From contig NZ_SWDW01000012.1 of the NCBI RefSeq assembly GCF_004919045.1, positions 1 through 64,000 of the forward strand: a DNA stretch of 64,000 nucleotides, given 5' to 3'. This document shows, in pieces, positions 51,612 to 59,198 of the stretch. The position numbers and the translations under genes are program-made. Below the pieces are notes generated by a model, which was not told the origin of the DNA, did not search any database, and saw only the letters and a program-made list of their open reading frames with translations. The DNA is from Sinomonas albida. GTDB lineage: Bacteria; Actinomycetota; Actinomycetes; Actinomycetales; Micrococcaceae. Position 1 is the first letter of the stretch, and each line of letters begins with the position of its first letter.

Positions 51612-52991
51612 ATGACGGACAAGTACACAGCATTCGTGAGCCGCGGTTGGGGCCGTGACCTCGCCAAGCGTCTCGGGCTCCCGCAGCCGGTCGCCCTGCG
51701 CCGGTACGCGGCGGACGAACGGCTCCCCGGCCCAGCGCTCGTGGTCGGCTCCGGGCCCTCGGCCCAGGCGCTCGCGGATGCGCTTGAAGGCTGGGGCGTC
51801 GAGGTACGGCGCGACGGGGCGGACGACGGCGGGGCGTCGCCTGAGGCGGGCTCCGACGGTGCTCGCCGCCCCAAGCTCGGGGCCATCATCCTCGTCCTCG
51901 ACGACGTCGAGGGCCCTGAGGGGCTGAGCGCCCCCGTGCTTGCGGCCGGGCGCGCTCTCCGTTCTCTTGCCGCGTGTGGGCGCGTCGTGACGGTGTCGCG
52001 CCGCGCGTCGGCGGCGGACGAGCCGTCCCTCGCGGCCGCGCGACAGGGCGTCGAGGGCATCCTGCGATCGCTGGCGAAGGAGCTCCGGTCCGGGTCCACG
52101 GCGAACGGGATCCTCCTGGCCGAGGGTGTTGGGGCGGACGCACCGAGCGTGCTGGGGGCGCTGCGCTTCCTGCTGTCGGGCAGGTCCGCCTTTGTCGACG
52201 GGCAGTTCCTCACGGTCGGCACCGACGGGGGAGCGCTGCCGCTCGACCCCGATCGGCCGCTCGCCGGAAAGGTCGCCGTGGTCACCGGCGCGGCACGCGG
52301 CATCGGTGCGTCGATCGCGCGAACTCTCGGGCGCGACGGGGCCAAGGTCGTTGCCGTCGACGTGCCCGCAGCCGGCGAGTCCCTCGCGAGGGTGGCGAAC
52401 GAGGTCCACGGGACGGCGCTGCAGCTCGACATCACGCGAACTGACGCCGGCGAGCGCATCCTCGAGCACGCCGTAGGGCGTCACGGCCGCCTGGACATCG
52501 TGGTCCACAACGCGGGCATCACGCGGGACAAGCTCCTGGCCAACATGGATGCCGCCAAGTGGGACTCGGTCATCGCGGTGAACATCGCGGCCCAGCTGCG
52601 CATCAACGACGCGCTGCTCGCGTCCGATCACTTCGGCGACGGCGCCCATATCGTCTCGGTCTCCTCGACGAGCGGCATCGCCGGCAACCGTGGCCAGACG
52701 AACTATGCGGCGTCGAAGGCCGGGGTCGTGGGCATGGTGCGGTCGACGGCGGCGCGGCTCGCCGCCCGAGGCGGCACCGTCAATGCGGTCGCGCCGGGCT
52801 TCATCGAGACAGAGATGACCGCGAAGATCCCGTTCGCTACCCGCGAGGTGGCCCGCCGACTGAACTCGTTGCAGCAGGGCGGCCTGCCGGTCGACGTCGC
52901 GGAGGCCATCGCGTTCCTCGCTTCGGACGCGGCCGGCGGAATCTCCGGCAACGTGCTGCGCGTTTGCGGCCAGAATCTGGTGGGGCAGTGA
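51612..52991 (+). CDS. fabG4: high-molecular-weight 3-oxoacyl reductase (FabG4 type)
   Basis: A 459-residue two-domain SDR. Residues 1 to about 215 are a degenerate flavodoxin-like domain; from about 220 follows a complete ketoreductase domain (GKVAVVTGAARGIGAS, VVHNAGITRDKLLANM, SVSSTSGIAG, YAASKAG). The layout equals mycobacterial FabG4 (HMwFabG, about 450 residues), which uses NADH and 3-oxoacyl-CoA. The ATG at 51612 has GGGGGA upstream. It overlaps the MaoC gene by four bases (GTGA). Confidence 0.9.
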   Translation: MTDKYTAFVSRGWGRDLAKRLGLPQPVALRRYAADERLPGPALVVGSGPSAQALADALEGWGVEVRRDGADDGGASPEAGSDGARRPKLGAIILVLDDVEGPEGLSAPVLAAGRALRSLAACGRVVTVSRRASAADEPSLAAARQGVEGILRSLAKELRSGSTANGILLAEGVGADAPSVLGALRFLLSGRSAFVDGQFLTVGTDGGALPLDPDRPLAGKVAVVTGAARGIGASIARTLGRDGAKVVAVDVPAAGESLARVANEVHGTALQLDITRTDAGERILEHAVGRHGRLDIVVHNAGITRDKLLANMDAAKWDSVIAVNIAAQLRINDALLASDHFGDGAHIVSVSSTSGIAGNRGQTNYAASKAGVVGMVRSTAARLAARGGTVNAVAPGFIETEMTAKIPFATREVARRLNSLQQGGLPVDVAEAIAFLASDAAGGISGNVLRVCGQNLVGQ

Positions 52992-53911
52992 GCGCGCCGG
53001 CCCGCGGGATCGAGACGGTCGAGCTCCCCGAGATGCCCTCGCTCTCGCGGCTCTACGTCGGCGCGGCGCGCGAGGCCGCGAAGAAGCTCGTCGGCAAGGG
53101 GAAGGGGCGTGCCACGCTGCCCGCCGCGCGCCACCACGTCACGGGGGTGCTGCCCGATCTCGTGAAGATGACGGAGTACCAGGCGCTGCTCAGCGAGACC
53201 AAGCTCGATATAGCACCGGCGGGCTATCTCCACGCCCTCTCCTTTCCGGCTGCCATGTCCGTCATGGGGCGGGACGACTTCCCGCTGCCCCTGCTCGGCA
53301 TGGTGCATCTGCGGAACCATGTCGAGTACCGCAAGCCGGTCCTGTACCGAGACCTCTTGGACGTGACGGCGTGGGCAGAGGGCTTGATCGGCCATCGCGC
53401 GGGAACCCAGGTTGACGTGGTCACCGAGGTGCGGCATGCGGGAAGCGATGACGTTGTCTGGCGCGGCGTCTCGACGTATCTGGCCAAGGGCGTGTTCCTG
53501 CCGTCCGTCGACAAGCCTCGGGTCGCGGAGCCGCGGGAAGAGTTCCGTGCGCCGCTCCCCACGGCCCTGTGGCGGCTCGGATCCGAGACGGGCCGCGAGT
53601 ACGCGGCCGTCTCAGGGGACTTCAATCCGATCCATCTGAGTTCGATCTCGGCCCGTGCTCTCGGCATGCGGCGATCGATCGCGCACGGCATGTACACCGC
53701 ATCGCGCGCCCTCGCGGAGGTCGGGGCCCAGAAGGGCGATGCGTTCGCGTGGGACGTCAAGTTCGAGGCACCGGTGTTCCTGCCGGCGCGGGTGTGCCTG
53801 AACATCGGCGACTCGACCGACGCCCACGGCGCGTGGGTTCATTCAGCCTTCGTCGGGTGGAGTCCGACGTCGGGCCGGCGGCACTTCGTGGGCAGCGTCG
53901 AGCGGCTCTAG
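52988..53911 (+). CDS. MaoC-type (R)-specific enoyl-CoA hydratase
   Basis: A 307-residue double hot-dog protein of the MaoC/HtdX type. The C-terminal half has the hydratase motif YAAVSGDFNPIHLSSISARALG with catalytic Asp and His, followed by IAHGMYTASRAL. The N-terminal half (about 40-150) is the degenerate hot-dog. It would hydrate trans-2-enoyl-CoA, complementing FabG4 and the thiolase. HtdX and FabG4 are neighbours in M. tuberculosis too, supporting the assignment. Confidence 0.9.
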   Translation: MSAPARGIETVELPEMPSLSRLYVGAAREAAKKLVGKGKGRATLPAARHHVTGVLPDLVKMTEYQALLSETKLDIAPAGYLHALSFPAAMSVMGRDDFPLPLLGMVHLRNHVEYRKPVLYRDLLDVTAWAEGLIGHRAGTQVDVVTEVRHAGSDDVVWRGVSTYLAKGVFLPSVDKPRVAEPREEFRAPLPTALWRLGSETGREYAAVSGDFNPIHLSSISARALGMRRSIAHGMYTASRALAEVGAQKGDAFAWDVKFEAPVFLPARVCLNIGDSTDAHGAWVHSAFVGWSPTSGRRHFVGSVERL

Positions 53912-53955
53912 CCGCTTAGCCAAACAACCGCTGAGGCCAGAACAGCCGCTTAAGC

Positions 53956-53993
53956 GAGAACACCCCGGTCCATCGGACCGGGGTGTTCTCTTT
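53956..53993. terminator. terminator between the MaoC gene and tRNA-Leu
   Basis: A perfect 16-bp stem (53956-53971 with 53975-53990; inner arms CACCCCGGTCC and GGACCGGGGTG) with a 3-base loop is followed by TTT. It lies between the + strand operon and the minus-strand tRNA and can serve both. Confidence 0.9.
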
Positions 53994-54080
53994 GTGCGCG
54001 GAGGGGGACTTGAACCCCCACGCCCTAATCGGGCACTAGCACCTCAAGCTAGCGCGTCTGCCATTCCGCCACCCGCGCAG
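53990..54080. repeat. 91-bp direct repeat, left copy (tRNA-Leu)
   Basis: The tRNA gene plus a few flanking bases is repeated exactly, in the same orientation, at 58946-59036. The two copies bracket the metal-transport island. Confidence 0.9.
53995..54078 (-). tRNA. tRNA-Leu (GAG), copy 1
   Basis: An 84-base class II tRNA. It has acceptor arm GCGCGGG/TCCGCGC with discriminator A, anticodon stem CTAGC/GCTAG with loop TTGAGGT (anticodon GAG), a long variable arm (TGCCCGATTAGGGCG) and the T arm GGGGGTTCAAGTCCCCC. CCA is not encoded. It is identical to the tRNA at 58951-59034. Confidence 0.95.
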
Positions 54081-54419
54081 AGCGACGCCCAAAAGAACCC
54101 GCATCAAGCAATTTCCCTCGGGGCAACGAGTAAATACTTTACACCATCACGGAGGGCTCGATGACCCTTCGATGGGCGCGCCGCTCCGCCGTCGCCGCCG
54201 TGTGTCCACGGGCGGTGCGACGGCAGGAATCGGACCTTCGGGATGGCCGTGCCGTTGGAGGCCTGCCGGTCCGGGACCGCCTGATCCGCCTCCCGAGCGT
54301 CAGTTTGCACTGACGGGTGCAATGTGTTGTTAATGAGATGCATTATCAAGTAGGTGGGGGTGTTGACCCGAGCTGGACCCTGCGGGGAGGGCCCAGCCCA
54401 TTCGAAGGAGTTTTGTATC
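54079..54419. other. non-coding region at the left edge of the metal island
   Basis: 341 bp without a credible gene. It contains an AT-rich patch (AGTAAATACTTTAC near 54129), a palindrome CGTCAGT-TTGC-ACTGACG (54298-54315) and the Zur-like repeat at 54328-54348. No integrase or transposase remnant is recognised. The minus-strand open frame across it has no supporting features. Confidence 0.5.
54328..54348. promoter_or_regulatory. Zur-like operator upstream of znuA
   Basis: TGTTAATG and CATTATCA flank AGATG; the arms are reverse complements with one mismatch. AT-rich palindromes of this size with AATG/CATT cores are typical of actinobacterial Zur boxes. It lies 72 bases before the znuA start. 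Zur control is inferred; zur is not in the window. Confidence 0.5.
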
Positions 54420-55391
54420 ATGCATGTGCCCCTGTCTTCCCGCGCTCGTCGCGGCTCTGCCCGCGCGGTCCTCGGCGCGGCGGCCATCGCGGCCGTCGCC
54501 GCCACGAGCGCGTGCTCCACGACCGCGCCGACAGCGAGTGCCCAGGGAAGCCCGAGCAGCAGCGGGAGCTCGAAGGTGATCCAGGTCGCGGCCGCCGAGA
54601 ACTTCTGGGGCTCGATCGCCTCTCAGCTCGGCGGGAACCACGTGAAGGTCGCGAGCATCATCACCAACCCGGACACTGACCCGCATTCCTACGAGCCCAC
54701 AGCCGCAGACGGCCGGACCGTGGCTGGTTCGGACTACGTGATCGCGAATGGCATCGGCTACGACTCGTGGTCGGACAAGCTGCTCTCCGCGAATCCGTCC
54801 ACGGCCAGGACCGCGCTTAATGTCGGCACACTGCTGGGGAAGAAGGAAGGCGACAATCCACACCAGTGGTACTCGGCGGAGAGCGTGAACAAGGTCATCG
54901 ACCAGATCACCGCCGACTACAAGAAGATCGACCCCGCCGACGCGTCCTATTTCGACGCGCAGAAGCAGACGTTCACCACCCAGACTCTGGCCAAGTACAA
55001 CCAGCTCGAGTCCAACATCAAGTCCACCTACGGCGGCTCGCCGATCGGGGCGTCGGAGTCGATCGTCACCCCGATGGCCGAGAGCCTGGGCCTGCAGATG
55101 CTGACCCCGGAGACTTTCCTGGACGCCGAGAGCGAGGGGACCGACCCGACCGCGGCGGACAAGGCCACGATCGACCAGCAGATCGCGGACAAGCAGATCA
55201 AGATCTACGTCTACAACACCCAGAACTCCAACCCGGACGTCGCCGCGCAGGTCGAGGCCGCCAAGGCCAAGGGCATCCCGGTCGCCCAGGTGACCGAGAC
55301 GCTCGCCCCGGCCAGCGCGAGCTTCCAGGACTGGCAGACGCAGGAGCTGCAGGGCATCGCCGACGCGCTGAAGCAGGCCACGGGCAAGTGA
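54420..55391 (+). CDS. znuA: zinc/manganese ABC transporter substrate-binding lipoprotein
   Basis: A 323-residue cluster A-I binding protein. A signal peptide (about residues 1-35) ends in a lipobox-like TSAC, so Cys anchors it to the membrane. Metal-ligand positions are His in DPHSYEPT and NPHQWYS; the third His of the family appears replaced (GASESIVTPMAESLGL), so the site may differ from classical ZnuA. The ATG at 54420 has GAAGGAG nine bases upstream. It heads the importer operon, just after the Zur-like box. Confidence 0.87.
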   Translation: MHVPLSSRARRGSARAVLGAAAIAAVAATSACSTTAPTASAQGSPSSSGSSKVIQVAAAENFWGSIASQLGGNHVKVASIITNPDTDPHSYEPTAADGRTVAGSDYVIANGIGYDSWSDKLLSANPSTARTALNVGTLLGKKEGDNPHQWYSAESVNKVIDQITADYKKIDPADASYFDAQKQTFTTQTLAKYNQLESNIKSTYGGSPIGASESIVTPMAESLGLQMLTPETFLDAESEGTDPTAADKATIDQQIADKQIKIYVYNTQNSNPDVAAQVEAAKAKGIPVAQVTETLAPASASFQDWQTQELQGIADALKQATGK

Positions 55392-55435
55392 GCGTCCGCT
55401 CGACCAGAGGGGCCCGCCCGGCCCAGGAGGCCCAC

Positions 55436-56303
55436 ATGGACAAGGGTCATGAAGTGCCCGGCCCGGAACCAGTGCTCGCGGTGCGCGGCGCAGCTGTTCG
55501 CGTGGCCGGACGGACCCCTCTGGTCGGGCCTGGACCTCACCGTCGGCCCCGGGGAGTTCACCGCCGTCCTGGGCCCCAACGGGGCCGGCAAGTCCACCCT
55601 GATCAAGGTCCTCCTGGGAATGCAGCCGACGGCGGAGGGCGAGGTGACGGTACTGGGCGCGGCACCCGGGCAGCGCAACACCGCGATCGGCTACCTGCCG
55701 CAGCGGCGCAGCTTCGATGCGGGAGTGCGGATCCGGGGAACGGACATCGTCCGTCTCGGCCTCGACGGAGACCGTTGGGGCATTCCGCTGCCGGGCCTCG
55801 GCCGGTCGCGCGCGAGGGAGGCCCGCGACCGAGTGGAAGCAGTGATCAAGCTCGTAGGAGCCGAGGCGTATGCGCACCGACCCATCGGGCAGTGCTCAGG
55901 AGGGGAGCAGCAGAGGCTCCTGATTGCCCAGGCGCTCGTGCGCGGCCCCCGCCTGCTCCTGCTCGATGAGCCCCTGGACAGCCTGGACCTGCCGAACCAG
56001 AGTGCGGTGGCCAGCCTGCTGGGCCGGATCTGCGCCGAGGAGGGGGTGTCCGTGGTGATCGTGGCGCACGATGTGAACCCGATACTGCACCATCTGGACC
56101 GGGTCGTGTATATCGCCGAGGGGGGCGCGGCGGCTGGCACGCCAGCCGAGGTCATCACCTCCGAGACGCTGACGCGGCTGTACAGGACCCGCGTCGAGGT
56201 GCTGCGCACGGGCGACGGCCGGCTGGTCGTCGTCGGGCAGCCGGAAGCCCCCGCGGCCCACACGGACCGGCACAGCGCAGGGGTCCGCGATGCGGCCGGC
56301 TGA
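55436..56303 (+). pseudogene. znuC: metal ABC transporter ATPase gene with apparent frameshift
   Basis: The ATG at 55436 has an ideal AGGAGG six bases upstream and encodes MDKGHEVPGPEPVLAVRGAA, the expected ATPase N-terminus. That frame is lost near 55515. The rest (SGLDLTVGPGEFTAVLGPNG with Walker A, CSGGEQQRLLIAQAL, LLLLDEPLDSLD and the switch VAHDVNP) is in another frame, open from an ATG at 55449. Removing one C from the CCCC run at 55515-55518 joins the two into a normal ZnuC-like protein. Either the gene is broken, a 284-residue variant starts at 55449, or the base is an assembly error. Confidence 0.8.
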
Positions 56304-57201
56304 GGCGGGCGCACCCGTATTCTCCTGGAACCTCGTGGCGGACTTCCAGGACATGTGGTCTTACCTATACATGGTCAACGCCTTCCGAGCGGGCCTGATA
56401 GTCGCCCTCGTGTGCGGAGTCGTCGGGTGGTTCGTGGTCCTGCGCCGGCAGACATTCGCGGCGCACACGCTCTCGGTCGTGGCGTTCCCCGGGGCATCGA
56501 TGGCGGTCCTGCTTGGTGCGAGCACGACCCTCGGCTACCTCGGGTTCTGTGTCGCGGCCGCCCTCGTGATCGCCGCACTTCCCCGCCGGGACCGGGAGGG
56601 CGGCGCGGAGGAGTCCGCTCTGACCGGCACGGTGCAGGCCTTCGCGCTGGCGTGCGGCTATCTGTTCATGAGCCTCTACAAGGGCCTCTTGGAAGGCCCT
56701 ACCGCGATCCTATTCGGCGATTTCCTGGGTATCACGACGGGGCAGGTCGCGATCCTGGGTGCAGTCGGCGCGGGAGTGCTCGTGATCCTTGCGGTGATCG
56801 GCCGCAGGCTGCTATTTGCTTCGGTGGACCCAGATGTCGCCGCGGGGCGCGGCGTGCGGGTCCCTGCGCTGGGCAGGCTGTTCCTCGTGCTCCTGGGCGT
56901 GGCCACCGCCGAGGCAAGCCAGATCACCGGAACGCTCCTGGTCTTCGCCCTCATGGTCATCCCCGCCGCCACCGCACAGCAGCTCACCGCCAGGCCGAGC
57001 CTGGGCCTCGTCCTGTCCGTGGCGCTGGGATTCGTCTCGTGCTGGGCCGGTCTCACCGCCGCCTACTACGAGCCCTACCCGCTGGGGTTCTTCGTGACCG
57101 GGATCGCCTTCGCCGGACTCGTCCTCGCGCACGTTGTCCGGATCTCAAGGGATGCGATCGGCCGCGCGCGCACTCTCCAGGCGGTTCGAGGCGCGGCATG
57201 A
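56290..57201 (+). CDS. znuB: metal ABC transporter permease 1
   Basis: A 303-residue membrane protein of the ABC-3 family with about eight hydrophobic segments. Marks are LRRQTFAAHTLSVVAFPGASMAVLLG, SVDPDVAAGRGVRVPALG and ATAEASQITGTLLVFALMVIPAATAQ. It starts inside the 3' end of the ATPase gene (14-base overlap) and overlaps the second permease by four bases. With permease 2 it probably forms a heterodimeric channel, as in Tro/Mnt-type importers. Confidence 0.9.
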   Translation: MRPAEAGAPVFSWNLVADFQDMWSYLYMVNAFRAGLIVALVCGVVGWFVVLRRQTFAAHTLSVVAFPGASMAVLLGASTTLGYLGFCVAAALVIAALPRRDREGGAEESALTGTVQAFALACGYLFMSLYKGLLEGPTAILFGDFLGITTGQVAILGAVGAGVLVILAVIGRRLLFASVDPDVAAGRGVRVPALGRLFLVLLGVATAEASQITGTLLVFALMVIPAATAQQLTARPSLGLVLSVALGFVSCWAGLTAAYYEPYPLGFFVTGIAFAGLVLAHVVRISRDAIGRARTLQAVRGAA

Positions 57202-58085
57202 CGGTCATCGGGCAGCCCTTCTTCCAGCACGCCTTTCTGGCCGGGAGCTTCATCGCCTTCGCCTGCGGGCTCGTGGGCTACTTCCTGGTGCTGAGGGCCC
57301 AGGTCTTCACCGGCGACGCGCTCAGCCACGTCGCTTTCACGGGCGCGATGGCGGCCCTGGCAGGCGGCTACGACCTGCGGCTCGGGCTGTTCGCCGCCAC
57401 CGTCGGCGTCGGGCTGCTGATCGGCGGGCTGGGCCGGCGGGGAGGGGCTGACGATGTCGCCATCGGAAGCGTCTTCGCGTGGATCCTGGGCCTCGGTGCC
57501 TTCTTCCTCACGGTCTACACGACCTCCCGCAGCGGCCTCCAGGGCGGAGCGGGAACGAGCGTCCTGTTCGGTTCGATCTTCGGCCTGAACGCCGATCAGA
57601 CCACGACCGCCGTCGCGGTCGCGGCCGCGGCAGGACTCATCGTCCTGCTCATAGCCCGCCCGCTGCTGTTCGCCACGATCGACGGCGAGGTGGCGGCTGC
57701 CCGCGGCGTTCCCGTGCGGGCTCTTGGCTTCGGTTTCCTGGCCCTCGTCGGGGTGTGCGCCGGCGAAGCCACCCAGGCCGTGGGCTCGCTGCTGTTGCTC
57801 GGCCTGCTCGCCGCCCCGGCCGGTGCGGCGGCCCGGCTCACGGACCGCCCGTACCGCGCCCTCGCGCTCTCCGCCACGCTCGCGGTCGCGGAGATGTGGG
57901 GAGGGCTCTTGCTCAGCGCAGCCGTGCCCCAGCTGCCCCCGAGTTTCGCGATCATCGCGGCCGCAAGCGCGGTCTACGCCCTCACGTTCCTCATTCGCCC
58001 CGCACAGGCCTCGGGGGTCGGGGCCGTCCAAGCCGCACCCCACCAGGGGAATGTATGGCGAGCACCACGGACTCCGGACGCGTGA
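57198..58085 (+). CDS. znuB: metal ABC transporter permease 2
   Basis: A 295-residue ABC-3 family permease, paralogous to its neighbour. It has LRAQVFTGDALSHVAFTGAMAALAGG (the His in SHVAF is a family mark), TIDGEVAAARGVPVRALG and GEATQAVGSLLLLGLLAAPAGAA, with about eight hydrophobic segments. Two different permease genes side by side suggest a heterodimer. It is the last gene of the importer operon; the ArsR gene begins 151 bases later with its own promoter. Confidence 0.9.
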   Translation: MTVIGQPFFQHAFLAGSFIAFACGLVGYFLVLRAQVFTGDALSHVAFTGAMAALAGGYDLRLGLFAATVGVGLLIGGLGRRGGADDVAIGSVFAWILGLGAFFLTVYTTSRSGLQGGAGTSVLFGSIFGLNADQTTTAVAVAAAAGLIVLLIARPLLFATIDGEVAAARGVPVRALGFGFLALVGVCAGEATQAVGSLLLLGLLAAPAGAAARLTDRPYRALALSATLAVAEMWGGLLLSAAVPQLPPSFAIIAAASAVYALTFLIRPAQASGVGAVQAAPHQGNVWRAPRTPDA

Positions 58086-58199
58086 CACCCCAGAGCCGGC
58101 CAGCCGCAAGCCGGTCGGGCAACTGACCCCACTGCTACTGGCAGCTACTGGTTCCGAGCAACAACGCTTCCGCGGCGGGCACTTTCATTCATGCATGTA

Positions 58200-58229
58200 T
58201 TGCCAACTGTTTATACGTGTGCCTAGGCT
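58200..58229 (+). promoter_or_regulatory. promoter of the arsR / His-rich gene pair
   Basis: TTGCCA (58200-58205) and TAGGCT (58224-58229) are spaced by 18 bases. The -10 box ends seven bases before the ATG at 58237, suggesting a leaderless transcript. CATGCATG (58190-58197), just upstream, is a small palindrome that might be part of an operator. Confidence 0.55.
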
Positions 58230-58236
58230 TTGAGAC

Positions 58237-58569
58237 ATGGACGACGGTTCCGCACTGGCCGGCGCAGCGAAGCTGTTCAAGGTCCTCAGTGGGGAGTCAA
58301 GGCTCCGCCTGCTGGTCCTTCTCGGCAGGCAGGCGCAGACAGTCGGAGCCCTGTCCGAGTCCAGCGGACTGTCCCAGCCCCTGGTCTCACAGCATCTGCG
58401 GACACTCCGCCTCTCCGGCCTGGTCCGGGCCGAGCGGAGCGGGAGGGAAGTGACCTACCACGTGGCCGACCACCACATCAGCCACGTCATCGCAGACGCC
58501 CTCGTCCATGCACAGGAGGCGCCGACGGGCGGCGTCGAGACTGAATCGGAAGAGACCCATCATGCCTGA
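58237..58569 (+). CDS. ArsR/SmtB family zinc-type regulator
   Basis: A 110-residue winged-helix metal sensor. The recognition region is SESSGLSQPLVSQHLRTLRLSGLV. Near the C-terminus DHHISHVIADALVHAQE fits the alpha-5 zinc-sensing pattern DxHx10HxxE of SmtB exactly. No alpha-3 Cys motif (as in ArsR or CadC) is present, so zinc or cobalt is the likely ligand. The gene overlaps the His-rich gene by eight bases, so the sensor controls at least that protein. Confidence 0.9.
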   Translation: MDDGSALAGAAKLFKVLSGESRLRLLVLLGRQAQTVGALSESSGLSQPLVSQHLRTLRLSGLVRAERSGREVTYHVADHHISHVIADALVHAQEAPTGGVETESEETHHA

Positions 58570-58858
58570 GACCGAAACCCACGCTGAGCACTCCGTCACA
58601 GACCACCAGCACGGCCCTGACTGCGGCCACGAGGCCGTCCAGCACGGCGACCACCTCGACTATGTCCACGGAACCCACCACCACGCCCTGCACGGAGACC
58701 ACTACGACGAGCACGAGTCCGTCGCCGAGCACTCAACCGCCGAGCACCAGCACGGCCCGGACTGCGGCCACGAGGCCGTCCAGCATGGCGATCACCTTGA
58801 CTACGTCCACGCAGGGCACAAGCACGCCGCCCACGGCGACCACTACGACGAGCACTGA
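58562..58858 (+). CDS. histidine-rich metal-binding protein with two tandem repeats
   Basis: A 98-residue soluble acidic protein with 26 His. Two units of about 43 residues share HQHGPDCGHEAVQHGDHLDY, each followed by a variable His cluster and HGDHYDEH. Each unit has one Cys. No signal peptide is present, so it is probably a cytoplasmic zinc buffer or chaperone. It overlaps the ArsR gene, so it is produced with the sensor. I do not recognise a named family. A strong terminator follows. Confidence 0.85.
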   Translation: MPETETHAEHSVTDHQHGPDCGHEAVQHGDHLDYVHGTHHHALHGDHYDEHESVAEHSTAEHQHGPDCGHEAVQHGDHLDYVHAGHKHAAHGDHYDEH

Positions 58859-58898
58859 GACTGATTGAGCCGTTGCCCCTGCGGCACGTCAGGCAAAA

Positions 58899-58945
58899 AA
58901 ATGACCCCCAACCTGAGAATGTCTTCCAGGTTGGGGGTCATTTCC
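58899..58945. terminator. bidirectional terminator after the His-rich gene
   Basis: A perfect 16-bp stem (58899-58914 with 58928-58943; inner arms GACCCCCAACCT and AGGTTGGGGGTC) is flanked by an A-run on the left and TTT on the right. It separates the island's last gene from the minus-strand tRNA copy 2. Confidence 0.9.
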
Positions 58946-59036
58946 CTTTGTGCGCGGAGGGGGACTTGAACCCCCACGCCCTAATCGGGCACTAGCACCT
59001 CAAGCTAGCGCGTCTGCCATTCCGCCACCCGCGCAG
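58946..59036. repeat. 91-bp direct repeat, right copy (tRNA-Leu)
   Basis: Identical to 53990-54080 and in the same orientation. It is the right boundary of the metal-transport island. Confidence 0.9.
58951..59034 (-). tRNA. tRNA-Leu (GAG), copy 2
   Basis: Identical over all 84 bases to copy 1 at 53995-54078, with the same anticodon GAG and no encoded CCA. This copy adjoins the M20 peptidase and mshC region, probably the ancestral context. Confidence 0.95.
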
Positions 59037-59198
59037 GTAGGCTCCAGGAAGTGTTCGCATGGTGCGATTCCCTCCCGGGCAGCGAAGAAAACTCTACACG
59101 ATCTGGGCCCGCGGAAGAAATCAGCCGGGGCGCCGTTTGCCCGCTGGGGCCGAAGGCTAGGCTGGGCCTCATCGAACCGTCGTCGCCGAGGAGCTTGC

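Noticed and set aside
54104..54520. Minus-strand frame at the island edge as an integrase remnant
   Set aside because: The translation has no recombinase motif and partly overlaps znuA; it looks like noise.
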